DNA from: Halothiobacillus neapolitanus c2
GTDB lineage: Bacteria > Pseudomonadota > Gammaproteobacteria > Halothiobacillales > Halothiobacillaceae
DNA: 64,000 bases
Reading direction: 5' to 3'
Assembly: GCF_000024765.1 (NCBI RefSeq)
Contig: NC_013422.1
Span: 372,001 to 436,000, forward strand
In this document: one piece after another, positions 28,769-39,275 of the stretch
How the letters are laid out: every line of letters begins with the position of its first letter
Numbering within the stretch: the stretch's first letter is position 1
Program-made: the position numbers and the translations under genes
The notes under the pieces: model-generated
The model's input: the letters and a program-made list of their open reading frames with translations, nothing else
Told to the model about the DNA's origin: nothing
Databases searched by the model: none

Positions 28769-30073
28769 ATGGCTAAAAGTACACAATCCGAACAGGATCT
28801 TTCCTGCTCATTCTGCGGTAAGCCGCAGGCCGAAGTCCGCAAACTGATTGCCGGCCCGTCGGTGTATATCTGCGACGAGTGTGTCGAGTTATGCAATGAC
28901 ATCCTCCGCGAAGAAATCTCCGCCGCCAAGGACGAAAGTCCCGCTCGCCTGCCGACGCCCAAAGAATTGGTTGAGGCACTGGACGAGTATGTCATCGGTC
29001 AGCAACGGGCGAAACGAGCCTTGGCCGTCGCGGTTTATAATCATTACAAGCGTCTGAATCTGTTCGGTTCGACGCGCAAAGTCGCCGAAAAGGATAAGGA
29101 CAGTGATTCCGAACCGGTTGAACTGTCAAAATCAAATATTCTGCTGATCGGCCCGACGGGCTCCGGCAAGACACTGTTGGCGCAAACACTGGCACGTGTG
29201 CTGGATGTGCCGTTCGCCATTGCCGATGCCACCACGCTCACCGAAGCGGGTTATGTGGGTGAGGATGTCGAAAACATTCTGCAGAAGCTGTTGCAGCGTT
29301 GTGACTACGACGTGGAAAAAGCCCAGCACGGGATTGTTTATATTGACGAGATCGACAAGATCACCCGAAAATCCGAAAACCCGTCGATCACAAGAGATGT
29401 CTCCGGTGAGGGCGTACAGCAGGCGTTGCTCAAGCTCATCGAGGGCACGCAGGCATCCGTGCCGCCTCAGGGTGGCCGCAAGCATCCGCAGCAGGAGTTC
29501 GTGCAGCTGGATACGACCAACATCCTGTTCATCTGCGGCGGTGCCTTCTCCGGGCTGGATAGCATCATTCGTCAGCGGATCGAGAAAGGTGGTATCGGCT
29601 TCTCTGCGGAAGTGAAATCCAAGGATGACAAACGCGCTGCCGATGAACTGCTGACCCAGATCGAGTCGGAAGACTTGACGCGTTATGGTCTGATTCCGGA
29701 GTTCATTGGTCGCTTGCCGGTCATCGCAACGTTGAATGAACTGGATGAAGCGGCGTTGGTCAAGATCCTGGTCGAGCCGAAGAATGCGCTGACCAAGCAA
29801 TACATGCGTCTGTTTGAAATGGAAGGCGTGGAGCTTGATCTGCGTGAAGATGCGCTCCGCGAAGTGGCGCGTCAGGCTATCAAGCGCAAGACGGGCGCGC
29901 GCGGGCTGCGGACCATCGTCGAGCATGTGCTGCTGGATACGATGTTCGACGTGCCCTCTACAGAGAATGTCCAGAAGGTCGTCGTGGATGCCTCGGTTGT
30001 ACGAGGTGAAAATGCGCCTTATCTGCTTTTTGACCAGGCGGAAAGCTTGCCAAAAGCGGCTTCCGATAAGTAA
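28769..30073 (+). CDS. clpX: ATP-dependent Clp protease, unfoldase subunit
   Basis: This AAA+ unfoldase feeds substrates to ClpP. The N-terminal zinc-binding domain has four Cys (CSFCGKPQ ... ICDECVELC, residues about 12-40). Walker A is [12 protein letters not shown] (about 125), Walker [11 protein letters not shown], and the pore and sensor segments include [11 protein letters not shown]. The IGF-type loop for ClpP docking appears as [11 protein letters not shown]. The 434 residues are slightly longer than in E. coli. A terminator follows. Confidence 0.97.
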   Translation: MAKSTQSEQDLSCSFCGKPQAEVRKLIAGPSVYICDECVELCNDILREEISAAKDESPARLPTPKELVEALDEYVIGQQRAKRALAVAVYNHYKRLNLFGSTRKVAEKDKDSDSEPVELSKSNILLIGPTGSGKTLLAQTLARVLDVPFAIADATTLTEAGYVGEDVENILQKLLQRCDYDVEKAQHGIVYIDEIDKITRKSENPSITRDVSGEGVQQALLKLIEGTQASVPPQGGRKHPQQEFVQLDTTNILFICGGAFSGLDSIIRQRIEKGGIGFSAEVKSKDDKRAADELLTQIESEDLTRYGLIPEFIGRLPVIATLNELDEAALVKILVEPKNALTKQYMRLFEMEGVELDLREDALREVARQAIKRKTGARGLRTIVEHVLLDTMFDVPSTENVQKVVVDASVVRGENAPYLLFDQAESLPKAASDK

Positions 30074-30102
30074 CTTTTCCCCTGTTTCATCGGGCGTAAT
30101 TG

Positions 30103-30131
30103 AAATCCCGCGCTTTGGCGGGATTTTTTTA
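30103..30131 (+). terminator. Rho-independent terminator after clpX
   Basis: AATCCCGC (30104-30111) pairs with GCGGGATT around a short loop, followed by seven T. It ends the clpP-clpX transcript before lon. Confidence 0.85.
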
Positions 30132-30215
30132 TGAATGTCCGGCTCGGGTCGCCTCGACTCAGTTGCGCTGTACTTTGTCCTTAGTTTTATGGTGCCGACC
30201 GCTTTTGTGAGCGTG

Positions 30216-30250
30216 CCACTTGAAAAGTTACCATTCGGCATTAACTATTG
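30216..30250 (+). promoter_or_regulatory. Possible heat-shock (sigma-32-like) promoter of lon
   Basis: ACTTGAAAAG holds a CTTGAAA -35 element of the sigma-32 type, and CATTAACT about 14 bases on is a partial match to the -10 element. lon is under sigma-32 in E. coli. The -10 match is weak, so this is tentative. Confidence 0.3.
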
Positions 30251-30312
30251 ACTATGCTCTAATCGTATCCGCTCACCTTGCCGCCTTTGGGCGCGCCACA
30301 CAGGTAAAACAT

Positions 30313-32745
30313 ATGCCACACAACGACACAACATCAGAAGTAATCGCCGGTACACCGCGTACCGTACCGGTTCTGCCACTGCGAGATGTGGTGGTTTACC
30401 CTCATATGGTGATCCCTCTGTTCGTGGGGCGGGAAAAGTCTGTCTCCGCGCTGGAGGAGGCCATCAAGGGCAGCAAGCAGTTATTGCTCGTGGCACAAAA
30501 AGATGCTGATCTTGACGATCCCGGCCGTAAGGATCTGCATGCCGTCGGCACCTTGGCTTCCATTCTCCAACTGCACAAATTGCCGGACGGCACGATCAAA
30601 GTGCTTGTCGAGGGTGTCGAGCGCGTGCGCTGCGTGCAGGTGCACGAGGTGGACCAGTATCTCGTTGCCGAAGTGCATGCGATCGAAGAGCCCAAAGAAC
30701 AGCCGGATCGCGAACTGGAGGTGGAAGCGCGTACATTGCTCAACCAGTTCGACGGGTACGTCAAACTCAACAAGAAAACGCCACCTGAAGTGCTGACCTC
30801 GCTGGCCGGCATCGATGATGTATCGCGTCTGGCCGATACCATCGCCGCGCACATGGCTCTGGGCTTGGATGAAAAGCAAAAAATCCTTGAAACCATTGAT
30901 CTTCATGCGCGGATCGAGCAACTCATGGTATTGATCGAGTCGGAAATCGATACCCTGCAGGTTGAAAAACGCATCCGTGGCCGCGTGAAGCAGCAAATGG
31001 AGAAAAGCCAGCGCGAGTACTATCTGAACGAGCAGATGAAGGCGATTCAGAAGGAACTGGGCGATCTGGAAGAGGGCGGAAGCGATCTCGACGAGTTGGA
31101 ACGCAAGATCTTGACGGCGGGTATGCCCAAAGAAGCGTTGGAAAAGGCCAAATCCGAGCTCAACAAGCTCAAGATGATGTCACCCATGTCCGCCGAGGCT
31201 TCGGTCGTACGTAACTATCTGGATTGGATCGTTGCCGTGCCATGGAAGAAGCGGACCAAGATCAAGCACGATCTGGGCGTCGCTGAACAAGTGCTCGAGG
31301 CCGATCACTTCGGTTTGGAGAAGGTCAAAGAGCGAATTCTTGAGTATCTCGCGGTACAGCAGCGCGTTCGCAAAATGAACGGCCCGATCTTGTGTCTGGT
31401 CGGCCCGCCGGGTGTGGGTAAAACCTCGCTCGGTCAGTCGATTGCGAAGGCTACCAACCGAAAATTCGGCCGCATCGCCTTGGGTGGCGTGCGTGACGAT
31501 GCCGAGATTCGCGGTCATCGCCGGACTTATGTCGGCGCCTTGCCTGGCCGGATCGTTCAGACATTGAGCAAGATCGGTTCCCGCAATCCGCTGATTCTGC
31601 TCGATGAGATTGACAAAATGGCCTCCGATTTCCGAGGCGATCCGGCTTCGGCCTTGCTGGAGGTGTTGGACCCTGAGCAAAACAAAGCGTTTGCCGATCA
31701 CTACATGGACATGGACATCGATTTGTCCGAGGTTATGTTCGTGTGCACAGCCAACAGCCTGAATATTCCGGGTCCGTTGCTGGATCGGATGGAGGTGATT
31801 CGGATTGCCGGCTACACCGAAGACGAAAAGACCGAGATCGCCGAACGCTATCTGCTGCCCAAGCAGTTGGAAAAGAACGGCTTGAAGGACAAAGAGCTCA
31901 GCATCGATACATCAGCGGTACGCGATGTGATCCGTTATTACACCCGCGAAGCGGGTGTGCGGAACCTTGAGCGCGAATTGGCCAAGGTGTCGCGTAAAGT
32001 AGTGCGTAAACTCGTTACGAATGAAGAGAAGGCGCCGATTACCGTCGATTCCAGCTCACTGGATCAGTACTTGGGCGTTCACCGTTTCGATTTCGGCAAA
32101 GTCGAACATCCCGATCAGGTCGGTCAGGTGACTGGTTTGGCCTGGACGGAAGTTGGCGGCGACCTGCTGACGATTGAGGCGGCGACCATGCCGGGTAAAG
32201 GTAACCTCAAGTACACCGGCCAATTGGGTGAGGTCATGCAGGAGTCGATTCAGGCCGCGATGACGGTCGTCCGGTCGCGGGCTGTCTCTTTGGGGATCGA
32301 TCCGGACTTCAGCCAGAAAACGGACATTCACGTGCACGTGCCCGAAGGCGCGACACCGAAGGATGGCCCCTCTGCAGGTGGCGCCATGTGCACAACAATC
32401 GTGTCTGCCCTGACGGGTATTCCTGTCAAATCGACCGTGGCGATGACCGGCGAGATTACCTTGCGCGGTGAGGTGCTGCCGATTGGTGGACTCAAGGAGA
32501 AACTGCTGGCCGCACAACGCGGCGGTATCAAGCTGGTTCTGATTCCGGAAGGCAACCGCAAGGATCTGGCTGAAATTCCTGAGAAAATCAAAGCCTCCTT
32601 GGATATTCGACCGGTGCGATGGATTGATGAAGTGCTGGACGTGGCCTTGGTTACACCGCCGACACCGAAGCCGGTAGCACTGCAGGACGCGGTGCCAAGT
32701 GCCGAGGTCAAGCGGGCAGACGATCAGAGTGCGCATGCTCATTGA
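30313..32745 (+). CDS. lon: ATP-dependent protease Lon
   Basis: This cytosolic AAA+ serine protease removes damaged and short-lived regulatory proteins. The N-terminal LAN domain begins [20 protein letters not shown] (about residue 20). Walker A is [12 protein letters not shown] (about 360) and Walker [11 protein letters not shown]. The protease domain has the catalytic Ser in [12 protein letters not shown] (about 685) and the Lys in [18 protein letters not shown] (about 728). With ATG 30313 it has 810 residues, the usual size. The frame is open for 31 codons upstream, but AGGTAAAACAT before 30313 marks the start. Confidence 0.97.
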   Translation: MPHNDTTSEVIAGTPRTVPVLPLRDVVVYPHMVIPLFVGREKSVSALEEAIKGSKQLLLVAQKDADLDDPGRKDLHAVGTLASILQLHKLPDGTIKVLVEGVERVRCVQVHEVDQYLVAEVHAIEEPKEQPDRELEVEARTLLNQFDGYVKLNKKTPPEVLTSLAGIDDVSRLADTIAAHMALGLDEKQKILETIDLHARIEQLMVLIESEIDTLQVEKRIRGRVKQQMEKSQREYYLNEQMKAIQKELGDLEEGGSDLDELERKILTAGMPKEALEKAKSELNKLKMMSPMSAEASVVRNYLDWIVAVPWKKRTKIKHDLGVAEQVLEADHFGLEKVKERILEYLAVQQRVRKMNGPILCLVGPPGVGKTSLGQSIAKATNRKFGRIALGGVRDDAEIRGHRRTYVGALPGRIVQTLSKIGSRNPLILLDEIDKMASDFRGDPASALLEVLDPEQNKAFADHYMDMDIDLSEVMFVCTANSLNIPGPLLDRMEVIRIAGYTEDEKTEIAERYLLPKQLEKNGLKDKELSIDTSAVRDVIRYYTREAGVRNLERELAKVSRKVVRKLVTNEEKAPITVDSSSLDQYLGVHRFDFGKVEHPDQVGQVTGLAWTEVGGDLLTIEAATMPGKGNLKYTGQLGEVMQESIQAAMTVVRSRAVSLGIDPDFSQKTDIHVHVPEGATPKDGPSAGGAMCTTIVSALTGIPVKSTVAMTGEITLRGEVLPIGGLKEKLLAAQRGGIKLVLIPEGNRKDLAEIPEKIKASLDIRPVRWIDEVLDVALVTPPTPKPVALQDAVPSAEVKRADDQSAHAH

Positions 32746-32866
32746 TTCCGGTTTTGATTGCGGATTTTCGTGCAGAGCGAACGCACTGCCGATCCGCATC
32801 AGGATAAGCTTCGAGCAAATGTTGGAGATTTCCTCGCGCATTGTTACGCCAAAAGTCCGGACTTTG

Positions 32867-32896
32867 TTGACAGCACGCCAGTGTGGCTTGTATAAA
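32867..32896 (+). promoter_or_regulatory. Sigma-70 promoter of the HU gene
   Basis: Perfect TTGACA (32867-32872), an 18-bp spacer and TATAAA (32891-32896). It is 130 nt upstream of the HU start, the only gene that follows. Confidence 0.7.
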
Positions 32897-33026
32897 AGCG
32901 ACTGGACTTAGATGCGCGTAATCGGAATTGGTTGATTGTTGCGGGTATTGCCTGCAAAATCCGGCATCTAGAAATTAGAAATCTAACCCCCTGTCTTAAC
33001 CCCCAGAAGAAAAGGATTGCAACGAT

Positions 33027-33299
33027 ATGAATAAATCTGAACTGATTGACGCAATGGCTGCCAAAAGCGGAATGAAGAAAACTGAGTCCGCGGCAGCGCT
33101 TGATGCGTTTATCGAAGCGGTTGGTGATGCGCTGAAAAAAGGTGACCAAGTTACTCTGGTCGGTTTCGGCACCTTCCTGGTTCGTGAGCGTGAAGCCCGT
33201 ACCGGTCGCAACCCGCGTTCAGGCGAAACAATCGAAATCGCCGCCTCCCGCCTGCCGTCATTCAAGGCCGGTAAAGGTTTGAAAGACGCCGTTAACTGA
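33027..33299 (+). CDS. hupB: DNA-binding protein HU
   Basis: The nucleoid protein has 90 residues. It starts [20 protein letters not shown] and contains the family signature [22 protein letters not shown] (the DNA-binding arm), ending in [12 protein letters not shown]. It forms dimers that bend DNA. It follows lon, as in E. coli where hupB lies in the clpX-lon-hupB-ppiD order; the same order here supports the hupB name. A good ribosome site (AAGGATTGC) precedes the ATG. A terminator follows. Confidence 0.96.
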   Translation: MNKSELIDAMAAKSGMKKTESAAALDAFIEAVGDALKKGDQVTLVGFGTFLVREREARTGRNPRSGETIEIAASRLPSFKAGKGLKDAVN

Positions 33300-33376
33300 G
33301 CCGTTCGATACTTCGGGTTCGTCCGGCCACATCCAAACTGCGCCATGGGATGAATTACTGAGGTGAGTACAAGAAG

Positions 33377-33403
33377 CAGGGGCGGGAACGTCCCTGTTTT
33401 TTT
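33377..33403 (+). terminator. Rho-independent terminator after HU
   Basis: CAGGG and CCCTG enclose a short GC-rich loop and are followed by seven T (to 33403). Confidence 0.75.
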
Positions 33404-33501
33404 ATAGGGAGCGTAATTCTCCCGGTTGCAATTATTGCAGTAGGCTGGATGGCCAGTTGCCTGCTCCGGCGGGCTTTAAAGTTTTTTAAGGTATTGATGC
33501 T

Positions 33502-35439
33502 ATGTTGATGGACTTGCGGGAACGCATTCAGGGTTGGATCGCTTACGCGATCATCGGCTTAATCAGTATTCCCTTCGTGTTGTGGGGCGTCGGTGAGTAC
33601 TTCAGCGGCGGCAAAAACCAGCCTGTGGCCGAGGTCGATGGTTTGCCGATCTCCCAGCAAGCATTCGAGCAGGCGGTCAGTCAACAGCGTCAGGCCATTA
33701 TTCAAAAACTCGGCGGCAGCGTATCGGCAGAAATGCTGCAGAGCCTGAATCTTGATCAGCAGGTGCTCGATCAGATGATCAATGAGCGAGTTTTGCGGGT
33801 ATTCGTACAGAAGGCCGGATTTCGGGCGCCGGACGCCGTAGTGGCAGATTTGATTCGTTCTGAACCTGCTTTCAAGACCGATGGCGCGTTCGACGTCAAG
33901 AAATATGAAGCTTTTGTCGCGGCGCGCGGTACGACGGTTGCCAACTTCGAAGCCGGTTTGAAGCAGGACATCGTCATGCAGACACTGGAGAATGCGATCA
34001 GCGAAAGCACGATAGTGACAGCGCCGGAGTTGGACCAGATCGTCAAATTGCGTGACCAGACACGTGAAATCGGCATGGTCCGGCTGGATCGTGCACGGGT
34101 GATCGATACGGTTGCCGCACCGACCGATGGCGCGATCGAGGCTTACTATGCCGCGCACAAGGGTGAATTTATCCGCCCAGAACGCGTAAAACTCCGATAC
34201 ATCGAGTTGTCGCCGAAAACACTGGCGCCATCGGTCAAGGTTACGGATGCTCAGGTTGAGCAGGCCTATGCCAATTATGTGAAGAAGCAAGAAGCACAGG
34301 TTGTCCGCACGGTACGACATATCCTGATTTCTGTACCCAAGAACGCAGACGGTGCGGCTATTGAAGCGGCCAAGAATAAAGCCTTGGCGGCTCGTGCTGC
34401 GATTGTTTCCGGCAAGACCAGTTTTGCCGATGAAGCCCGAGCGGTTTCCGATGATCCGGGTTCGAAAAACAAGGGCGGCGATCTTGGTGAGGTTGCGCCC
34501 GGTCAGATGGTCAAGCCGTTCGAAGAAGCGATGGACGCCCTCAAGGTCGGTGAGGTCAGCGAACCGGTGCGCACGCAGTTCGGTTGGCACCTGATTGAGG
34601 TCACAAAGGAAAGCCATCCCGATATCAAGCCGCTGGCGGACATGCGCGACAAAATGGTGGCCGAGGTTCAGGAGCAACAGGTCGAGAAAATTTATTACAA
34701 CGAAGGTGAAAAGCTTTCCGATCAGTCTTATGAACACCCCGACAGCCTGATCCCCTCAGCCGAGGCGTTGGGATTGAAGGTGCAGGCCAGCGATTGGCTC
34801 GACCGGAACAGCGGTACGGGCATTGCGGCAAATGAAAAAGTCCGTCAGGCGGCGTTCTCCAAAGAAGTGCTCAAGCAAAAACTGAACAGCAACCTGATCG
34901 AACTGGGTGTCAACCATGCGGTCGTGATTCGCGTGGATCAGCACGAACCCGCAACGCAACTGACGTTAGCCGAAGTGAAGGATCAGATTGCGACGACTCT
35001 GAAGGATCAGGCCATCGACAAGGCGTTGGCCGATGCGGCGAAGAATATCGGCAAGAAATTGACCGCCGACGCGGACCCGCAAGCGGTGGCAACAGCGGCC
35101 GGTGCGACCTGGGTAGCGCCGGTGTGGCTCAAGCGTACGGCGCGTGATGCCCCGATTCCTGCGGAAGCGATCCAGGCCGCTTTTGCCCTGGCGCCGGCAC
35201 CGGACGGTCAACTGGCCAGCAAAGCCTTGGCTCTGAGTGATGGCAATGAAGCACTGGTGGTCGTCGAGGCGATTAAAGATGGCGATCCCGCCACGATCAG
35301 CGAGCAGGACAAGGAGGCGCTTTCTGCTCAAATTCAGCAGGCACAAGCGCAGCAAACCTTGGGTGTGTTGCTCAAAGCCCTTCGGGATGAGGCAAAGATC
35401 ACCATCAATCAAAAAGCCGAGAAAACAGCGACGCCTTGA
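33502..35439 (+). CDS. ppiD: Periplasmic folding factor PpiD (SurA N-like and parvulin domains)
   Basis: This inner-membrane-anchored chaperone helps newly exported proteins leave SecYEG. There is one N-terminal membrane helix (WIAYAIIGLISIPFVLWGVG, residues about 12-31). A SurA-like chaperone region and a central parvulin domain (VRTVRHILISVPKN at about 272, then GGDLGEVAPGQMVKPFEEAM) follow, then a long C-terminal domain. The 645 residues match the family. It keeps the hupB-ppiD neighbourhood. The ATG at 33508 is an equally good start. Confidence 0.95.
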   Translation: MLMDLRERIQGWIAYAIIGLISIPFVLWGVGEYFSGGKNQPVAEVDGLPISQQAFEQAVSQQRQAIIQKLGGSVSAEMLQSLNLDQQVLDQMINERVLRVFVQKAGFRAPDAVVADLIRSEPAFKTDGAFDVKKYEAFVAARGTTVANFEAGLKQDIVMQTLENAISESTIVTAPELDQIVKLRDQTREIGMVRLDRARVIDTVAAPTDGAIEAYYAAHKGEFIRPERVKLRYIELSPKTLAPSVKVTDAQVEQAYANYVKKQEAQVVRTVRHILISVPKNADGAAIEAAKNKALAARAAIVSGKTSFADEARAVSDDPGSKNKGGDLGEVAPGQMVKPFEEAMDALKVGEVSEPVRTQFGWHLIEVTKESHPDIKPLADMRDKMVAEVQEQQVEKIYYNEGEKLSDQSYEHPDSLIPSAEALGLKVQASDWLDRNSGTGIAANEKVRQAAFSKEVLKQKLNSNLIELGVNHAVVIRVDQHEPATQLTLAEVKDQIATTLKDQAIDKALADAAKNIGKKLTADADPQAVATAAGATWVAPVWLKRTARDAPIPAEAIQAAFALAPAPDGQLASKALALSDGNEALVVVEAIKDGDPATISEQDKEALSAQIQQAQAQQTLGVLLKALRDEAKITINQKAEKTATP

Positions 35440-35531
35440 TGCGAATCGGTCTGGTGCCACCTCCTGAAAAGGTCACTCGGACTGGGGTCAAAACCAAGAA
35501 TGAAAAAACCCACCGATACGGTGGGCCGATT

Positions 35532-35563
35532 AGCGGCGCGACGCAGGTTGCGCCGCTTTTTTA
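35532..35563. terminator. Rho-independent terminator between ppiD and fabI
   Basis: AGCGGCGC (35532-35539) pairs with GCGCCGCT (35550-35557), then TTTTT. A smaller hairpin CCCACC...GGTGGG (35508-35524) is directly upstream. It lies between the convergent ppiD and fabI genes. Confidence 0.8.
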
Positions 35564-35618
35564 TTGGCGCCGTTTGCACTGCGCCAATGGGGTCTTACCG
35601 GGTTTATTTCAGGGGGGC

Positions 35619-36407
35619 TTATTTCGGGCACTGGCCCATGCCGGTGATGAAATAGCCGGAGTCGACATACACGTTCTCGCCGGTAATGCCCGATGCAAGA
35701 TCCGAGCACAGGAAGGCGGCGGTGTTGCCGACTTGCTCGATGGTGACGTTACGCTTCAACGGTGAGTTCAGCGCGACGTAATCGAGGAAGCTCTTGAACT
35801 CGCCGATGCCTGAGGCGGCCAGTGTCTTGATCGGTCCGGCGGAGATGGAGTTCACGCGAATGCCCCGACCACCCAGTGAGCCGGCGAGGTATCGCACATT
35901 CGCTTCGAGTGCAGCTTTGGCGACGCCCATCACGTTGTAGTTCGGCATCACGCGTTCGGCACCCAAATAGGATAACGTGACGATGGCGCCATTATCGCGC
36001 ATGGTGCTGCGACCTGCTTTTGCCAGTGCAGCCAGAGAGTAAGCAGATACATCGTGCGCCACGCGGAACGCCTCGCGCGACATGCCATCGAGGTAGTCGC
36101 CATCCAGCGCTTCACGCGGGGCGAAGGCAATCGAATGCACCAGAATGTCGAAGCCTTCCGGCCAATGTTCGGCGAGTGCCGGGAACAGGGCGTCGATCTG
36201 CTCGTCGGATGTGGCATCCAGCGGCAGATAGATGTTCGAACCCAGCTCAGCTGTCGCTTTTTCGACTTTTTCCTTGAAGCGATCGTTCAGATAGGTGAAC
36301 GCCAGTTCCGCGCCTTCACGTTGCATGGCTTCGGCAATGCCCGATGCAATGGAGCGATTGTTCGCAATACCCACGATCAAGACACGTTTGCCGCTTAAAA
36401 ATCCCAT
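35619..36407 (-). CDS. fabI: Enoyl-[acyl-carrier-protein] reductase (NADH)
   Basis: It performs the last reduction of each fatty-acid elongation round. It is a short-chain dehydrogenase of the FabI type: [20 protein letters not shown] at the start with the modified Gly-rich NAD site, and the active-site pair in [13 protein letters not shown] (Tyr-x6-Lys, about residues 155-162). The C-terminus has the Rossmann ending [20 protein letters not shown]. From ATG 36407, preceded by TGAGGAAC, it has 262 residues. An open frame reaches 36497 but lacks any site. It is transcribed divergently from the yejA-like gene. Confidence 0.96.
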   Translation of the reverse strand: MGFLSGKRVLIVGIANNRSIASGIAEAMQREGAELAFTYLNDRFKEKVEKATAELGSNIYLPLDATSDEQIDALFPALAEHWPEGFDILVHSIAFAPREALDGDYLDGMSREAFRVAHDVSAYSLAALAKAGRSTMRDNGAIVTLSYLGAERVMPNYNVMGVAKAALEANVRYLAGSLGGRGIRVNSISAGPIKTLAASGIGEFKSFLDYVALNSPLKRNVTIEQVGNTAAFLCSDLASGITGENVYVDSGYFITGMGQCPK

Positions 36408-36536
36408 ACTATGTTCCTCATGCTGACTAAAAATGTGATCACTCACCCGAGTGGATGCATAAAGCGTCCGTCGTTCGTCTGGTTGTCCCTTGCGCACGAC
36501 TTCTCTCGAGGCTTATTGACATAGTGTACGGTTGAA

Positions 36537-38513
36537 ATGAAAAACGAGCATCCCTCGCGACACGATCAATTCACAGACGACCAGCGTTCGCGCCGTGATT
36601 TTCTTCGTTATTTGCTGGCAACAGGCGCTCTGGCAGCCGGAGCGGGCGCGTTCAGTCGGGTCGGTCATGCTGCCGGATTTGCCGACGCGCTGGGTTATTC
36701 ACCCAAGTATCCGGCTAACTTCAACGCCTTCAATTATGTGAATCCCGACGCGCCCAAGGGTGGCCGGTTGTCGCTGTCGGTTTTTGGCAACTTCGACTCG
36801 CTCAACCCGTTTGTGTTGAAGGGCTTGGCCGCCTCTGGCCTGAATGAACTGTGTTTTGAAAGTCTGACCGCGCGCGCCTGGGATGAACCGTTCTCTGCCT
36901 ATGGCTTGTTGGCCGATCGGGCCGATCTGGCCGCCGATGGCTTGTCGATTACTTTTCGCATCAACGCCAAAGCCCGTTTTTATGATGGCAGCCCCGTCAC
37001 GGCGCGGGATGTGCTGTTCAGCTTCAATACGCTCATGAGCAAGCAGGCGCATCCGCGCTATCGGATTTACTGGGCGGATATTGCCGGTACGGAGCTGACC
37101 GATGCGCGGCATGTTCGATTCAGCTTTAAGCGAGTCAACCCGGAACTGCATCTGATTATTGGTGAATTGCCGGTTTTTTCCGAACGCTGGCTGGCGGGGC
37201 GTGATTTTGCCAGCCTGTCGCGTGAGGCGTTTTTAACCAGCGGGCCGTATCGCGTGGGTCGGGTCGATTACGGCAATACAATCACCTATGAGCGCAACCC
37301 CGATTACTGGGCGAAGGATCTGGACGTGCGTCGCGGGCAGTTCAACTTCGACCAAATCGTGTTCAAATACTACAAGGACGAAACCGTCTCGCTCGAAGCC
37401 TTTAAGGCGGGCGAATTTGATGTCTTCTACGAGACCAACTCCAAGCGCTGGGCACGTGATTACACCGGCGCGAATTTCGATGATGGCCGTATTATTCGCC
37501 GGGAGATACCGCATAAAAACAACGCAGGGATGCAGGGCTTCGGCATGAACACCCGCCAAGCCTTGTTCTCGGATCGGCGCGTGCGGCGGGCGCTGGATCT
37601 GGCGCTGGATTTTGGCTGGTCGAACACGCATTTGTTCTACGGTCAGTACACGCGCTGCGACAGTTATTTCAGTAACAGCGAACTGGCTTGTCGCGGATTG
37701 CCGCAAGGCGATGAATTGGCATTGCTCGAACCCTTCAAGGCCCAGTTGCCGCCCGAGTTGTTTCGTGAACCCTATCAAGTGCCCGTCGCCAACAATCCGG
37801 CCGAGCAGCGTGCCAATTTGCTTAAAGCGCGTGATTTGTTGGCCGAGGCCGGTTGGCGGGTGGAAGAGGGCGTGCTCAAAAATGCCGAAGGCCAGCCGTT
37901 TTCCTTCGAAATCACGCTGGCCATGCGCGGTTTCGAGCGCATCGTCGCGCCCTATGCCTACAACCTCAAACGGCTCGGCATCGAAGTCAGTTACCGCACG
38001 ATTGATGTATCGCTGTATCAACGCAAGATGGATCGGTTTGAATTTGATATGGCCGTGGTAGCTTATGGCGAGTCGCAATCGCCGGGCAATGAACTGCGCG
38101 ATCGGTTCGGCAGTGCGGCCGCGCATACCGACGGTTCCAGCAACTACATGGGCATTGATAGCCCTGTGGTGGACGCGCTGATTGATCGGGTCATCTACGC
38201 CAAGTCGCGGGCGGAACTGGTCACGGCCTGTCGCGCGCTGGATCGCGTGCTGCTTTGGGGCGAATATCTGGTGCCAAACTGGTACATTGGTGCGCATCGG
38301 CTGGCGTGGTGGAATCGATTCGGTTTTCACCAGCCGCTGCCGCTTTATTTCGATGCCATGACTTGGGTCATGCAAACATGGTGGCAAGTATATGAACATC
38401 CGCAAAAACAATCGAAAGGGCACCTCGAAAAACCTACTGCGCTGTCCGATTGCGTCGTCGCGTGCTCGTTTACGCGCAGCTGGCTTAAGCCCGCGCCTCG
38501 CCTATCTACTTGA
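36537..38513 (+). CDS. yejA: Peptide ABC transporter substrate-binding protein, YejA-like, Tat-exported
   Basis: This periplasmic family 5 solute-binding protein captures oligopeptides for YejBE. The N-terminus carries a twin-arginine signal (RSRRDFLRYLLATGALAAG, residues about 18-37), so it is folded before export. YejA-type marks include GLADRADLAADGLSITF and YEHPQK near the natural end. From 38418 on, the reading frame runs through a 206-bp inverted-repeat element, so the last 30 or so residues (HLEKPTALSDCVVACSF on) are foreign and the stop at 38513 is inside the element. The core appears complete, at about 628 residues. Confidence 0.92.
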   Translation: MKNEHPSRHDQFTDDQRSRRDFLRYLLATGALAAGAGAFSRVGHAAGFADALGYSPKYPANFNAFNYVNPDAPKGGRLSLSVFGNFDSLNPFVLKGLAASGLNELCFESLTARAWDEPFSAYGLLADRADLAADGLSITFRINAKARFYDGSPVTARDVLFSFNTLMSKQAHPRYRIYWADIAGTELTDARHVRFSFKRVNPELHLIIGELPVFSERWLAGRDFASLSREAFLTSGPYRVGRVDYGNTITYERNPDYWAKDLDVRRGQFNFDQIVFKYYKDETVSLEAFKAGEFDVFYETNSKRWARDYTGANFDDGRIIRREIPHKNNAGMQGFGMNTRQALFSDRRVRRALDLALDFGWSNTHLFYGQYTRCDSYFSNSELACRGLPQGDELALLEPFKAQLPPELFREPYQVPVANNPAEQRANLLKARDLLAEAGWRVEEGVLKNAEGQPFSFEITLAMRGFERIVAPYAYNLKRLGIEVSYRTIDVSLYQRKMDRFEFDMAVVAYGESQSPGNELRDRFGSAAAHTDGSSNYMGIDSPVVDALIDRVIYAKSRAELVTACRALDRVLLWGEYLVPNWYIGAHRLAWWNRFGFHQPLPLYFDAMTWVMQTWWQVYEHPQKQSKGHLEKPTALSDCVVACSFTRSWLKPAPRLST

Positions 38514-38623
38514 TATGTCTCGTTGCTCACTGAACGCGAAGCTGGCGCAAGCCCGCGGCTCCTTGCACTCGAACATGCTAACGCGGAGCTGGCGTCAGCC
38601 CGTGACGGTTTTTCGAGGTGCCC
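38418..38623. repeat. 206-bp element with perfect 17-bp terminal inverted repeats
   Basis: GGGCACCTCGAAAAACC (38418-38434) is the exact reverse complement of GGTTTTTCGAGGTGCCC (38607-38623). Inside, the unit ACGCG-n-AGCTGGC-n4-GCCCG occurs three times (near 38472, 38534 and 38581). The terminal sequence is shared with the 110-bp REP-like family (TTTCGAGGTGCCC). It lacks coding capacity for a transposase and looks like a MITE. It covers the end of yejA and the start of the next gene. Confidence 0.85.
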
Positions 38624-39264
38624 CACTGCTGCTGTGGCTTAAACGAAGCCTCCTGCTGGCCGCCGTGGCTGCTTTGGCTGGCTGTGCCACGCCGCAATAT
38701 GCCACGCAAACGTCGTACACGCCGCCACAAACCGCCAAAGGATTGATTTGCGTGGCGCAATGCCAAGACTCGCTCAAGCAGTGCCAGAATAGCTGTTCGG
38801 CGGCGCGCCAATCGTGCATCGCGCATATTGAACCGGCGGCGCGCGCGGCTTTTGATTCGGCGCTTAAAACCTACGAAGTGCAACGGCGCCAGTACGAAAC
38901 CGACCGGCAGTTTTACGAGCTCAATCGCAGCTTACGCATGGGGTTCTTCAACCCAGTATTCGTGCCGGGCTATGGCTGGGTGATGCGTCCGGGTTATTAC
39001 GATGATTACTACGATGACGCGCCCACGCCGCCGGTCGCGCCAAGCCTGGCTAAAGAGCGCCAACGTATGATCCACGAACAATGCGACAGCGCGCCGTGCC
39101 CCTGTCAGGAGAACTTCGAACAGTGCTACGTGGGTTGTGGCGGCGGCGTGAAAAAATCAGTGGTCTGCATTGCCAACTGCAAGGATTCCGACCCCAAGCC
39201 GTCATCCGGGGCGGAATCAAGTCCCGTCGTTCAGCAGCAGACAGGCAGCCCTTCGGCGAATTAA
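38575..39264 (+). CDS. Cysteine-rich lipoprotein with twin CX3C motifs
   Basis: A signal segment LKRSLLLAAVAALAGC ends in a lipobox, so the mature protein is lipidated and sits in the envelope. After the anchor come CVAQCQDSLKQCQNSC (CX3C-X6-CX3C) and a helical stretch with many Arg/Gln/Tyr. A Tyr/Asp-rich turn (PGYYDDYYDDAP) is followed by a second cluster CQENFEQCYVGC and CIANC. I do not recognise the family. The start is uncertain: the frame is open to 38392, but everything before about 38624 is within the inverted-repeat element, so ATG 38575 or GTG 38602 would be element-derived starts. It is wedged between yejA and the PaiB-like gene. Confidence 0.7.
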   Translation: MLTRSWRQPVTVFRGAPLLLWLKRSLLLAAVAALAGCATPQYATQTSYTPPQTAKGLICVAQCQDSLKQCQNSCSAARQSCIAHIEPAARAAFDSALKTYEVQRRQYETDRQFYELNRSLRMGFFNPVFVPGYGWVMRPGYYDDYYDDAPTPPVAPSLAKERQRMIHEQCDSAPCPCQENFEQCYVGCGGGVKKSVVCIANCKDSDPKPSSGAESSPVVQQQTGSPSAN

Positions 39265-39275
39265 GCGAGCCAAGT

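Noticed and set aside
28750..30241. Long minus-strand frames opposite clpX, and similar ones opposite typA, tig, ppiD, yejA and ahcY
   Set aside because: Antisense shadows of well-recognised genes with strong third-position GC bias.
38418..38623. CRISPR-like array suggested by the three internal AGCTGGC...GCCCG units
   Set aside because: Only three short, imperfect units with unequal spacing inside a transposon-like element, and no cas genes in the window.
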